This document shows, one piece after another, positions 28,701 through 43,700 of a DNA stretch of 64,000 nucleotides. The stretch covers positions 1-64,000 of the forward strand of contig JAVTVY010018794.1 of assembly GCA_036873755.1 (NCBI GenBank), in the 5' to 3' direction. Within the stretch, counting starts at the first letter, position 1. Each line of letters begins with the position of its first letter. The notes under the pieces are model-generated. The model ran no database searches, was not told the DNA's origin, and saw only the letters and a list, made by a program, of their open reading frames with translations. The position numbers and the translations under genes were made by a program. Origin of the DNA: Hanleya hanleyi. Its lineage: Eukaryota; Mollusca; Polyplacophora; Lepidopleurida; Hanleyidae.

Positions 28701-31700
28701 GGAATCCAAGATTAAAATACAGCTTTCCTTTGCGGTATCTCACTTCTAAGTATTCGATTAAACCTTGTTACTCCTTAATTTGCTGCAAATTTCCATGTTG
28801 AATACGAATATTATATTGAATCCATACTTGTTACTCCTTAATTTGCTGCAAATTTCCATGTTGAAGACGAATATTATATTGAATCCATATTGGTTACCAT
28901 AAGAAAGTTTATTTCCAGTATTTATTTCAACGGTAAGTACCTTTTCGGCTCATTCACATAACAGAGCCCAAGAATATTTGGTAGATTCCTTTTAACATTT
29001 ATATATTATTAGTAACCAGGACTCATTTACTCTTCAAAATATACTCTCAAATGGAGAAAAAACTGATAAACGACATATGAAATGTGCAATAATTTGTTTC
29101 GTGATTTTGGACCATGGACCATATGCAATAATTTGTTTCATGATTTTGGATCATGGACCATGGTGGGGGCGCGGTGGTTGCAAACTCCTTGAAAAGCTTT
29201 ATCTGGGAATTTCTTCACTTCCTCCGTTCTAATCACTAAGAAATGTAAATAAATGACCTCCCCTACTCTAAATCCTAAACTGTTTTTAAGTATAAAGTTA
29301 CTCTTTCAGTTCCCTCAAAGATAAATTTATCCCACACATATTTAAAAAAAAATGCTTGGAGATTTCAATAAAGCCAAATGAAGGTAAAACGACCCACAAT
29401 GATAAAACCAAATGTATTTTGACATCAACATTCAGGTGAAATTAAGGTATATCCTCAAGGCGCACAGGATGTTCCAGAAATCAATTTCCACTACTGCTGT
29501 TTGCTTTCGGATTCGGATCAGACAAATCCAGTGCGGATGCCTGGGCAGGAATACCCGATATGGGATCATTTTTTCCTGTTACCATTAAAGGGGAAGGACT
29601 GTCAAGAGGTAAGATTGGTTTTTGGACTAATATATTCATCAAACTGCATCGACATACACTCATAAGTACTTACCTTATCTTAATGTGACCGTAAATATAT
29701 GCTTCAAATTTATTTATCAGAATTGAAGTCTCCAATCTCCATACCAAACTAGGGATAAAAGTGTATAGAGAAAGAAAATATTAACTTTAAAGAGGACGGT
29801 GGGTGAGTGAATGAAAGAATGAGTGAGTGAGTGAGTGAGTGAGTGAGTGAGTATGATTTAACGCCGCCTCATTACAGATAACAGTTGTTAATGAATTTGA
29901 ATACCTGGTACCTTCACAGTTGTAGTTTGAAATTTAATCGTCAAAAGAAGCCACCTCACACCAAACCATATATATATATATATGCAATAATTTGATATTC
30001 ACGTTCTAAATGGCGATCAATGTTTTCATTCTATAATTTTTGCATTAAAATTATTTATCACGCTACAGCATTTCGTAGTCATGAGCTAGTTCAGTGTCAT
30101 GACCTACGTACCGTAGGTGACGAAACTAGACTAGTTGACTGAGCGTGTGGTGTACCTAGAAGGCGATGAGTGACTAAATAATAATATATCTATCGGTCGG
30201 AGCGATTGTCCAAATTCAAGAAGTAGTGTCAAGTAAAATATTCACGTTGGATGTCATTATTGCATCTGTATTAAGGATCCACATTCCGACACATCGCAAC
30301 GTTGAACAAGGCTCTTCGAATTATGACTGCGGCCGTGAAGTATATGATATTGAAATGTTCATTACTTACAGTATCTTAACACTAGGGTATTCTATGGATA
30401 ACAGCTTCTTGCCACTGGGCACTAAACCGATTCACACTCCTTATTGACGCGAGGGGAGCTGTAACCTGAACATATAATTAAGAATATTTATGACAGGGTG
30501 AGGAGTAGAGCGTTGTGAAAGGAGCTACTTTGCCCTGAGAAGATTATCAAGATGTCAGCCTTTTTTGTATATAGCAATATAACAAAGGTTTGAATTGGGA
30601 TTGTGAACGATTTGGGAGTAGTTAATTCAATGCTGCTAATACGGCAGTAGTACTATACTGTGCGTATGCACTAAATACGTTTCGAGTCTGTACCATTGTA
30701 TACTCATGGTAATAAAGGTTGATGGAGCAAATAGGTTGAAAGGTAAGCTAATCATCCTTTTGGATACAGTTTTAGAATTGTTTCCTACTTTATACATTCT
30801 TTACCACGATCCTTTCCCCTTATAACGTATCGTAACCTTGTATATACTGGTGCCTAGTGGCCATTTCCACCACTCTACTTTAAAGGTACCTGAAGCTGTG
30901 CCTTGGGGACACCTTCTCCATACATGTCTGTCATGTTCTATATCTTCTGCAATGTCGTATGCCTCAGTGGTACATGGATGTTCATACGGTATACCTTACT
31001 GATACCTTCCTATGTACCCTTTACCGTAAATATACCATTGGCTGAGCGCTGACATTTGTCTAATGTACATTAAGTATACATTGATGGTGCCTTACTGAAA
31101 CACTGCGTATTGATACCTTAACCCGTGGTCTGCTGCCATATCCACTGAAGTTTGCTGTGCATCATTTGCCGGTAACTTGCACACTCTACGGTGCCGCTAC
31201 AGACGACCTCAGTGACTTCCATAAGCCACACCCATCGTCTGATGAATTCTCTGAAAAAGAGAAAAGTAACACACAATTTCAAATTTGCAGGTAACCAGTA
31301 TATTAAAATTTGCAGATCAAAGTATAAAGTCAATTATCGAAATAAAACTTCAGTTACTTATCAATATGATGGATCAATTTAACCATATTCAGAGATAATA
31401 TTTTGTTAAACATTTAAATGGTCGAATCAAACAGAAATATACCATCATTTGAAGTGCATGTAACTGATCACATTCTTATCAACAGTATTTTCCCCCGCAA
31501 GATCCGGAGTTTCTACAATCACATATCCGTTCGAATTAGCACAAAGAAAAGTCTGATAATAGGTATCAGTCTGTTGATGAAATTACGGTGACGATACTTG
31601 AATCAAAAGTCAGTCCATATAAGTGTACCGGTATTGCTGGACAATTTATTTGCTTTCGCACACCGGCTTGGCTTCGGTGACCATTTGTTTTTTCGTGACC

Positions 31701-34700
31701 AGCTGTTCGTCAATGCCAGCCTGAAATCAAATGGATGGTACACCTTTTTCTTTCCCGAATGATTACTGAAATTTCCAGAAATCCCCGCACTGGCACAAAT
31801 GTAGCTTTCAAAGGCAGAGCCCTGTGGTAAAAGACTCCATCAGACACCCTACAGCTCGAGGGTGATTGAAGTAGATGGTCCATAAAAATCGTTCCCCGTC
31901 ATCGCAATAATCCTTTATGTTTTTGGCGCTTAGTTTTTTTTTGTTTTTTTTCAATCCCCCTGAATACGTTTCGCACTTGGAATCAATGAACTCTATGTAC
32001 TGGCCTTTACGGTACCGATCTATCCAGTATTATGATTTTTTATTAACTGCACAGTACTGAACGGTCAAACTATTCATGTGCATAGTCTGTTGCAGTCGCG
32101 CCCACATCAAAGAAATGTGAACAACGACACTGGCATAACATCAATATTCAAATCTCGATAATCACGATAGGATTCGACCTTACCGTACTTTTTTCCCCGA
32201 CAGTTCTTGTGTATTTTTGATGAGAGATGTGTAGACTGTGGAGTTTCGATATGAGTGCATATGAGACCCTTTAGATGGGTCATGATCATGAAATAGTATA
32301 TTTCCTTTGCCGAAAAAAGAATAACATCAAATATTTGTGTTGAAATAATGTTGTGTGTATAACCGTTCACACCGGTTAGAGGGGGGGGGACGTTGTTTAA
32401 TGTCACAGTCAATGCTATTTCACTCATATGGCGACAGCCAGTTTGGTTGGTGGAGGAAGCCGGAGTACCCGGAGAGAATCATTGTTCATCGGCAAGTAAC
32501 TGGCAAACTTTCACCAGCGGGACTAGATCCCGTGCCGGTTCAGCGGTGCGAGGCTAGCGGTCACCAGCCGAGCGCCTTACATCACTCGGTCACCGAGGGT
32601 CCCCTCCGATTAGAGACTATTCTTTACAGCATGCATATATGGATTAGAATGCTGATAGATTCTATCGGAAAACATTTTTATCGTTATGGATTCGGAAAAG
32701 AAAAACGTTCGGTGGGCACACGGGGAGTCTTAACTTTTATGCTTTCATATATTCCCAGATCGATGACTACAGTGCTACAAGAGAAACAGTGAAGTGGAAA
32801 AGCGTAAATTATTTCCGTGTTGACGAACGCAACATCACGGCAGCATATACAGAAGAAAGAACAGGGATAAACTTTGACTTTTGTTACTATCGCGAAGGTA
32901 GGCTGGACGTCATTAGTTCAAGCTTTCCCTCCTTCAAAATGTTTGCAACTTCGAGCATGTCACGTAAAATGAATGGCAAGCACGTGATCATAACAAAATA
33001 TAATACGACGTGAAACAATCAGATACCGTGGGCGTGATCTTTTTCCATTCACAAGTCCGGAGTCCAGCTAAGAATGTCTGAGACTCAAAATTGGAAGCTG
33101 TAAGTAGAGAAAAGGGGGATGCACTTCTGTCGACATACATTGGTAATTGTATTTGGGACAAAAGGTCCATTTGTTAAATATAAGTACGAAATGGTAGAGG
33201 AAAACAGAAAAAAACATTGACAGCCAACAACTGTGCGAAGTCTCGAAAAGTATTTTTATATTTACTAGAGCTACTACCACAAACTATTTCTTCTTCTCCT
33301 TGTGTTAAAACAGTGAAGGCGAATTCACATTTTAATTTGAGAGAAAATCTCAAAACATTGTGGTCGTATGAATTCATGAATTTCAAGATCCTCGTGGTGT
33401 TCATGTGAACAGTCAAAATGAAAGCATGACTTGGATACATCATACTCAAGATAACGACTAACGAAAATCATATGGATTAAGAATATTGATCAGCGATACG
33501 GATTTGATATCTTTGAAACATCACGATGTCTCGCTGGCATCATTGAAAACTGTTGACCGCTTCACTCTTGCAGAAAACTAGCCTATTTTTATGTATGCTA
33601 TAATTTATTTTCTTGAACTGGCAATTTCCACCCCGAAACAGATCACATATACATCATTCTATACATACATCTATGGCGCTACGTTTCGTAACTTGTGTCT
33701 AATTCCGCTTAACCCGGGGCTAGGGGCCGTATGAACCCATGTACTTCAAGATGGCACTCATATGAACAGTCACAATCAAAGCGTGACTGAGATACATCAT
33801 TCTTTAGATGACGACTTTACAACGAATATTATGGATAAAGAATACTGATCAGCGATACGGATTTGATATTTTTGGAACACCATGATGTCTTGCCGGCATC
33901 ATTGAAAAATGTTGACCGCTTCTCTCTTGCAGGAAACAAGCCTATGTTTATGTATACTATGATTGTCTTTTTGAATTTGGTGCTAATACTGTTATATGGA
34001 ATATGGAATAGGTCTTTGGATTATGGACGCGGATATTCTCTAATGGACGACGGCTGGATTATGAATGACGGACTAGACGCTTGTAATGTAGATAGCTACT
34101 TTACAACGAAACTCATATGGATTAAGAATACTGATGAGCGATATGGATTTGATATTTTTAGAGCATCATGATGTCTTGCCACCATCATTGAAAACTGGTG
34201 ATTACATTGAATGTAATACAATGTTTACTGTAATTTTTTTCTTAATTTGGTGCTAATGCTGTTATATGAATTAGGTCATTGGATTATGGACGCGAACATC
34301 TTCAATGTACGATGGCTGAATAATGAATGACGGACTAGACGCTGGTATTTTATTTGATTATGATGTAAATTAAATTGTCGTATAAAGAACTATATTAGTA
34401 GACAAATCATAAGACAATCTCGAGATCGCCCTCAAAATATCGGCATGTCGGATCATGTGCCATTGTGTCAGTACGTCGACAAATTTTCCGCCACCGTGGC
34501 ATGTTAGTTTCTCAGTTAGGTATCCTGAATTTAGGTACTAGTCAGGTGTAATCATCAATTCGCTTCAAACATGCTATACCGTGAGGCTGTTAAGTGGTTA
34601 TTCTACGGCATGAGGAACACATTCTGGACATTGTCGGAATATTATCGTGTATAGTCAATACGATTTAAATTATTTTATTCGAGATTTGTCAATTTTCTAT

Positions 34701-37700
34701 CAGTTTAATGATCATTGTATAATGATATACTTCTATTTTATCTCCAGCTTGGCCCTCTGGAGACTATGGACTTCCGAAAATTTCAGAGAAGGGTTGTCCA
34801 AACATGGGTATGAAACAATCTCCCATTATTAGAAAAAGTGTTTTGAATAATTTCCATTTTTTTTTTCAATTTTCTGCAAAGACTTGTTCAGTTAATGAAC
34901 ACAATTACTTCAATATGTCATAACGGTCGGGGATCTATTCAATCTGTAATTCTTAAACCAATTCGGTCAACCGTAGGTTCTATTTTATACAAGACATCAC
35001 GATACATCACAGTTACGAAGCCTCTCCAGAAAATGTTCGTTTATACGTCCATATAAACTTGCCCATCATTTCTTGTTATCGAGAATATCAAATTTGAGAG
35101 CTAATCAGAAATCTTTATCAGAAAAAAACGAATCGTTAGTTCTTTTTTCTTCGCACCATTGATCGGTTTCGTTCGAGAGAAAATTCTCGTAAAAAAAAGA
35201 TATCGCGAATCTGACGAAGATAATTTGGGAATTGTTATCAGTGGAAAAAAACATTAAAACTTATTTAAATTGCGCCGCCTTCTCCTGGTCTGGTACCCTG
35301 CCTAGCATGTTACATTGTTGACATATACCGGTAGACTAGGGAAACAGACTATTCCTTGGAATGTGGCGGCTATTCTATGTTGAACTAAATATCACATGTA
35401 TGTACTCAGCTCTACTCATACCTATAAATATATCTCCTGAAGTGTATTCCTAAAGTATATGTTCGTTACTATAGCTGTATCCTGTGTGACAACAAAATAT
35501 AATGATTACTATTGCCCCTTTGATGTAAAATTGTCCAAGATTCTGGCCAGAGATCGGTCGTTTTGGCGATCAGATGTTCAACCGCACTGATCATCGCCGA
35601 CCAGCATTCATTCATTCAATTTCAAATTCTTTTAAAATCACGACGAACATGATACGCTGGCATTGTAGTGGAATCTACAGCTCAATTCTACCTGGGCATA
35701 TGTTTCTATAACACCCTCACACAACGCTTTTTATAGCTGTTAACCTGTGAACACCGTAATTTTATTTATTCGCCTTTCGATGATTTCGTGATATGTTTTT
35801 GAGGTTTTCTCGATCAATATTCTCGAAATTCTGTCGATCATTGATTGTCGACAGGTCAAAAAAGCCGAGAACCAATGAAAATTATCGATTGAAGGAAAAC
35901 ACGAATGAGGGGAGATTCTTCCTCACACTTCAGCTGATTCGAGCCTAAAAGCGGATTTCAGTTTCCATTTCGTTCTGTATGTCTGATCACTGAAGCGTAG
36001 AATAAGGCAGGGAAGACGGAGCTTTTCAAATGTACAATTGCAATTTAACAGGAGCCATTTTTGCCGTTGAGAACATTGTAATCCTATCTCAGAGATTTCC
36101 AAAAATCACTTATGAAAGAAACAACTAAAATAATAACACTACAAACTTTAAGCTTCGCCACGTAAACGCAATTTAATGCAGTGCTTTTGTCGAGGCTTTC
36201 ATCAATTGAATATAAAATAACTTGACATTTGTAATATAAATATTTCGAATATATTGATAACTTTGAAGCCCAAAAGTATTTGTTGATGTTTCAGTCTCTA
36301 TGACATAACAGTTATCAATATATTCGGCATTTGTATACCATAAATTTCAATTATAAGTTCACTAGATAAAGGCCCAGGACAACAGGACGGAAAGCTCCTG
36401 CATTAAATTGCGTTCACTTGGAGAATCTCAGAGTTTATAGTATTATTGAAGATCTCACGTCCAAACAGTATATCAATTAAAATGCTGTTCATAATATACA
36501 TTGAATAATAGCTGCTCACATAATAGTCCTTGCATCTTTCCACAGGTTCATTCAAATTCCAATCTATGAAAGTGCCAGAGTTTTCAGAAGGAGAGGATAG
36601 TCATGTATATAAGGTAGGAGCAAGCCGAGAGATAATGATGTGCTGGAGGCGTCCCACTCAACCTGAGATCCCGTGGCCGCAGGGTGCGTACTGTGTTTTT
36701 CGTGGAAATGCAACGCAGGGATGTCCAAGAAATTTCAGCGAAGGTCAGTAAATCCAGATATTTCAAAGATCGGCTCCTTGGAAGCCATTCAATCATAGCC
36801 TGGAACTAAATTCTCTGATGCAGAGCTCACCAAATTAGTATATCTTAGAGAACCCTCGAGTTTCAGTTTGAATTTTCTATAGGGTCGTACATCATTGTTT
36901 CGGCCATTATAATAACTATCTGCACCATACCCATGCCCATTCAACCGCACAATAACCTGACGTGTCATTTTTCTTGGAATAACGTGGAGTATGATTGGCA
37001 TACCTTTCAACATGTTTATTTTTAATATATATAAAATATTACCCCTTAAACCAAAATGATATCTCGTTATTATGTTAGGCAGACATCTTGACATTGAAAA
37101 CATGTTATTGACTTGGTTCATCGTGTCATATACGATGCGGGTATATCGTGTCATAGACGAATTGGGTTCATTGTGTCACAGACGATGTGGGTTCAGTGTG
37201 TCATAGACGATGTGGGTGCATTGTGCCATAGACGATGTGGGTTCATTGCGTCACAGATTATGTCGGTTCATTGTGTCATAGACGATGTGGGTTCATTGTG
37301 TCATAGACGATGTTGGTCACTGTGTCATATATTATGTCGGCTCAATGTGTCATAGACGATATTGGTCATTGTGTCATAGACGATGTTATTGTGTCGTAGA
37401 CGATGTGAGTTCATTGTATCATAGACGATATGGGTTCATTGTTTCATAGACGATGCGTGTTCATTGTATCATAGACGATGTTGGTCATTGTAGATCATGT
37501 CGGTTCATTGTGTCATAGCTGATGTGGGTTCAGTGTGTCACAAAACATTGTTGTAGAAACTTATAAAACAGGGCTATTCCTCCAAGCGCCTCCACTCAAA
37601 GTTTCTCAAATTTGGCGATACATATCGCATGCTGATAGCAAAATACGAACGTAGCGTGCAAGATCTTTGGCGTTACGTTTCGTAACTTGTGTCTAATTCC

Positions 37701-40700
37701 GCTTAACCCGGGGCTAGGGGCCGTATGAACCCATGTACTTCAAGATCCTCATGGTGCTCATATGAACAGTAACAATCAAAGCGTGACTGAGATACACCAT
37801 TCTCTAAATAACGACTTTAGAACGATTATTATGGATTAAGAATACTGATCAGTGATACGGATTTTATATTTTTGGAACATCACGAAGTCTAGTTGGCATC
37901 ATTGAAAACTGTTGACCGCTTCTCTCTTGCAGGAAACTAGCCTATGTTTATGTATATTATGATTGTCTTTTTTGAATTTGGTGCTAATACTGTTATATGG
38001 ATATGGAATAGGTCTTTGGATTATGGACGCGGATATTATTTAATGGACGACGGCTGAATTATGAATGACGGACTAGACGCTTGTATAGAAGATGTTTGCA
38101 TTGTGTCAGAGATTATATCGGTTCATTGTGTCATAGATTATGTGGGTTCATTGTGTCATAGATTATGTGGGTTCATTGTGTCAGATTATGTGGGTTCATT
38201 GTGTCATAGACGATGTGAGTTCATTGTGCCATAGACGATGTTGTTCATTGTGTCATAGATCATGTCGGTTCATTGTGTCATATGCGATGTGGTTGCATTG
38301 TGTCATAGATGATGTGGGCTCATTTTGACACAAATTACGTGGGCTCATTGTGTCATAAACGATGTTGGTCATTCTGTCATAGACGATGTTGGCCATTGTG
38401 TCATAGACGATGGGTTCATTGTGTCGTAGATGATGCGGGTTCATTGTATCATAAATTATGTGGGTGCATTTTATCAAATTGTGTGGGTTCGTTGTGTAAT
38501 AGACGATGTGGGTTCAGTGTGTCATAGCATATGTGGGTTCATTGCATCATTAACGATGTGGGTTCAGTGTGTCATAGACGATGCGGGTTCATTGTGTCAT
38601 AGATGATGTGGGTTCATTTGTATCAAATTATGTGGGTTCATTGTTTCATAAGTTATGTGGATTCAATGTGTAATAGACGATGTTGGTTCAGTGTGTCATA
38701 GATTATGTGGGTTTATTGTATCATAGACGGTGGGGTTCATTGTGTCATAAATGATGTGGGTTCATTGTGTCAGACGATGTGGTTTCATTGTATCATAGCT
38801 TATGTGGGTTTATTGTATCATAGACGGCGAGGGTTCATTGTATCATAGCGTGTGTGGGTTTATTGTATCATAGACGATGAGGGTTCATTGTGTCATAGAT
38901 GATGTGGGTTCATTGTATCATAGCGTGTGTGTGTGTTATTGTGTCATAGAAAATCAGGGCTCATTGTGTCACAGATGATGTGGGTTCATTGTGTGATAGA
39001 CGATCTGGGTTTATTGTTTCATAAATTACGCGGGTTCATTGTGTAATAGACGATGTGGTTTCAGTGTGTCATAGATTATGTGGGTTTATTGCATCATAGA
39101 CGATGAGGGTTCATTGTGTCATAGATGATGTAGATTCATTGTGTCATAGGCGTTGTGGGTTCATTGTTTCATAGGTTATGTGGGTTTATTGTATCATAGA
39201 CGATTAGGGTTCATTGTGTCACGGATGATGTGGGTTCATTGTGTGATAGACGATGTTGGTCATCGTGTCATAGACGATATGGGTTCATTGTGTCATAGAT
39301 GATGTGGGCTGATTGTGTCATAGGCGAGGTGTATCCATTGTGTCATAGATGATGTTGGCTGATTGTGCCATAGGCGATGTGTATCCATTGTGTCATAGAT
39401 GATGTGGGCTGATTGTGTCATAGGTGATGTGTATCCATTGTGTCATAGATTATGTGGGTTTTTTTTGTCATAGACAGCATTATTTTATGATACAAATGTA
39501 TTGGTGCCAGCGGTACATGTGCACTAGCCACAAATGGAATTCCCATAAATCATGTGCACTGGAATATAAAGTTCAAGCGAAACGAACAAAAAAACCGGAG
39601 GAACGTCCACCGTCAAACTTTACTCAAACGAAAACATTTTCTCCCGATCAGAAAGTCGCCCACTGAGGTATGAACGTTATCTTCATGGGTTTCCCCTTTT
39701 CTGTATTTTGAAGAGCCAAACTATAACTTGGAGCTCGCCGAAATGTTTCTCCATGTCTCCTCTTTACCCTTCGAGCAAAATGAGCAATAAACTCGATTCT
39801 TCCTCCTTTTTCAAGAGAGATTTGCCTGGACATGTTTGCCCCGGTATTTGAGGGTAGTGGGCGGCAAGTTCCGCATGTTCACAAGAGTTGTTTAACTTTT
39901 GTCTAAACCTACAGTACGATTTTATATAGACTTTGTCTTTCCAGAAACGGACACGATCCATCCAATTGACGCAAATAAACGGCCTACTGTCATCGTGTTT
40001 TGCTGTCGGGATGATTCTATCGGTCAACCAATAACTTTACCTACATGGAAACCATTCTATCTTCTACCTTACCAACGTCAGTGTCAACAGGTAATATGAC
40101 TATCTCTGATATTTGATCATTGGTCGATATATTCTCAGGTCATTTTTGTTGAGCTCGTCTGTGTTAAGCTCATTCCAGAAACTTTCATCCACTCCGTACT
40201 TTATCTGTTTTGGAGCTAGACCTCATGTTTTAAGTGAAGTCGTTGCAGGATTAAATGGCAGGAAGTTGATATTTTGAAAAGAGCGATAATCAACTCAAGA
40301 ATTTTAACTGTAATTAAAAAAATGTAATCACCGGAATTGACCCTTGTAGTTCAAACAAAATGAAACCCCTACACACATCTCGCTCCATATATGGATGTCC
40401 GATGATTGCATTGGACTACTGGCTTTAAAAATATATCGACTAATTATTATCACATTTAACAAGTTGGTTATGCCATAAAATGTAAACAGGAAGTGTTCCA
40501 GAAGAGATGAATGTCGTGGAAAGGTTTGATACCTGACGGATGAAATAATTACTTAAAATGTGTTCATGTATTCTCCTATCTGAACAAAAATATATTAATA
40601 TTAAATCTGCCGTAAGGCGCCAGTAGATGCAGAAATCGTTGGCATTTCATTGTTCTGATTTGAAATGAGTTCCATTAGTCTTAATCTCGAGTATTTACGG

Positions 40701-43700
40701 CATGTAATCATGTTCTTGATCATGCAGTGCTCTCCCGATTTAGCAATAATGGTTGTCCCGCAGTAATGGTTGTCCTTCGGACAACCTGTACCTGGCAGTG
40801 GTTGTCCTGACTGAAACTGGGTGTCCCCCGGAGGGGGACACCCAGTTTCAGGTATCAGTTGTCCACTCGATACATATTACTCTTGTACATGTTGCAATAC
40901 ATTATATATTATATTTGCTCCTGGACAACTATTCATGGGGGACAACCTGTCTTATTACAGCAATGGCAACATTAGTTGTCCCCCATGACGTGCTGTCCAT
41001 CGTATTATCAGACAATCTAGGTCACGGTATAAAAGTGACAAATTATCAGTAGCTCGGCAGCTGTCCCAAGTGGTGCAGGGGAAAGAGGCGCGGTAATATG
41101 GATGAGCGTGGTTTCTGTAAGTTGTGGGTTCGAATTCCATCCGCGTCACATTTTTTATTACAGAACATTATCATATTTTCCATGCTAACTTTTGTACGAA
41201 TCATTTGTGGATTAATGACGCCAGGTGGACATTATATTTTGATGCTATATTTTTGTTACATATATTTTAATGTTCCTATTGCTTAGTTCTATTTTGCAAA
41301 TATATTTGGCGTATATTCGTCAGTTTCTTCCGATCACAGTCAACAGTGATTTTGTTGAGCTGATGTACATTTTTACATACAACAACATATTTCGCTCTCA
41401 AAGTAATCCACGTAGGCCTGCATAATAAGGTGGAGGCAAACTAACACAATTCTAATTTTGAACTAGACACTGTAGATATAGATGTTTCGGCATTTTGTAT
41501 TGCAAGGTGGTTGTTTCAGGTTAATCCGAGGGTGTTGAATCCGAATCTGCTTGTTCCCAGGTTAATTTTACATACTGAAACATCAGAACTGCTAATTAAC
41601 CCAAATGACCAAGTCACTTGAGCATTTGGTGTCAATCTCTGCCGGGGTAGGAAGGTCGGCTCCCCCCCGCCGCCCCACTTTATATCATATCTTCCTAGCC
41701 TGTGCGAAACGACAATTTCTGCAAAAAATATTTAGCTTTTAAGAAGGACATCATTAACGATGACTTGTTAAGTATACTGCCCCCCTCCCTCCCCTCTCCG
41801 CCACTACCCCATTACCGTGAATACCGATATGTTTAACCATTTCCGTTAGAAGGTGAAACTTGACAAGATAATGTAACAAAATTAACAATGGTCACTCTAA
41901 TGGCGTCCCAGTGAAGTCATCTTCCCTGAAAGTAGTTTTAAATCTATTTTTTTCATTATAAATATTTTTCGTAACCCTTGAGCTAGAGGCTGAAACCTGT
42001 GTAATGACGTCACAGTGACGTCATTTTCAATTTTTTGAGTTTCATTTCTTCGCAAACACTGCATGATAAATTAGTAAATCAAATAGTTTTAGCCCACTTT
42101 TCCTTTCAGAAAAGCAAAAGTTTTGAAGAAAACTGACGAAAACATCACTTTTCCGGGTAACCATTATTCTCTGCCCAGGGGTCAAACAAATAGGCTCAAA
42201 AAGACCCCAATATGATAAGCTACAAAGTTACGGAGTGTCAGCTCTCAAGTATTTGTCGTTCCGGATATAGGATAGAAAGTTTGGTATGAGAGACATACTG
42301 ACACTCATGTGATACAATCATGGGTCTATTGAAAATGGCGACCATATCAGGTTTGACATTCCGACTTAGTCGTATTTCTTATCTTTTCTTCATATCGTAT
42401 TTCTATCCACACATGATTTTTTTGCGGGAAAATTGCATGAACTCAAAATTGAAAAAAGTCTGATTGAAAAATTCGGCCCGAAAATTCAGGTGCGAATTTG
42501 TGAATTTGAATGTGAATTTGATTACGTCTTTGTGACGTAATCAAAGAGATTGTTTCATAATAGTATGCGTGCTTTTAGCTCCTAAGCTTAAGAGGTATTC
42601 AAATTATTTATACGGGTGAGTACCAAGAGAACAAGAGAGCTGAAACTTTCTGACTTTTCCTCGAATCTTATTGCCGTTAGTTTGAGACCATTTGCATGAT
42701 AGTATGTGCAAAGGATCATGGGAAAATGACGGTCACGAAATATCCCCATAAAATTGCGCTTTCGGTCATTTCCATTCATTTTTTTCGTATTTTTCTTACC
42801 TAAAAGAACATAAAAGTAATCTATTTTGCCAAAACTAATTATTCTCTCTCATATTAATTAGTTTTTGATATAAAATATCGAAAAATTAAGAAAGTCAGTA
42901 AAAAAGAAGAAGTGAAAAATGGCTTTCGAAATGATGACGTCACTGTGACGTCATGATGGCGACCATCTTGAATTGTTTAGAATTTCGCTATAGACACTGA
43001 CTCATATATATAGTATGGAAAGTTTCAGCCCACTACCCAAGATATAACCAAAATAGATCGGAATTCCCTCACCCTCCATCCTCAGGCGGGGGCAACCTAC
43101 TCTGGTATAGGGTTAAAACAATTCATTTAACGGCTACGCATACTATCATTGCCTTATTGGGTCACTTTACATGCTGAGGCCTGATACTGGACAACTATTC
43201 CCAGATGAAGGACAACCCTTAATACGACTTAGTTATAATCGCGATAAAACCTGGACAACCACTTCTATCGTCGGACAACGTATCCCCGGATGTAGTTGTC
43301 CATGGACAACCTATGATAGTATCAGTTGTCCCTGGACAACTCATAACAGTATATGTTGTCCATGGACAACCTGTCCCAGAAATGGCTGTCCGACGGACAA
43401 CCACTAATCAGGACAACGTTCACCTTCACACCGGCACCGTCAATCATTTGTAACGCCCGTCTCTGTAAAAGACGAAGAAAAACAGTTTAATTTGGACATA
43501 TTTTCACCCTGTATGACTTGGACTTTTTGGGACAGGTCCTGGCCTGGGGAGGGGGGGGGCATTTCGCCCCCTCCCTCCCCTGATTATTATCCAAGATGGT
43601 CGCAATAATGATGTCACGTCATTTCATAAAAAAACATTTTTGGTCGATTTTTTCATTCAGATTTTTTATTTAAGGCAGTAGAGGACGTTCATTTCCAGAG

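Larger units (their letters stand above)
40752..43417. mobile_element. 2.7-kb element with ggttgtcc/ggacaacc palindromes
   Basis: Both ends are packed with inverted ggttgtcc...ggacaacc pairs. The left end has atggttgtccttcggacaac and a 22-bp palindrome near 40805-40855 (actgaaactgggtgtccccc and its complement). The right end has tgtccatggacaacc three times, ending ctgtccgacggacaaccact. The termini are imperfect inverted repeats. The interior has a tRNA-like sequence and two CRE-like palindromes but no coding region, so it looks non-autonomous. Design resembles the 8.8-kb element at 14991-23803. Confidence 0.6.

Noticed and set aside
36789..37154. 121-codon minus-strand open frame
   Set aside because: AT-rich, ends in satellite DNA, no motif, and lies in a receptor intron on the opposite strand.
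37105..39475. Possible CRISPR-like array
   Set aside because: The repeats are contiguous with no unique spacers, and the context is animal DNA; it is a satellite.
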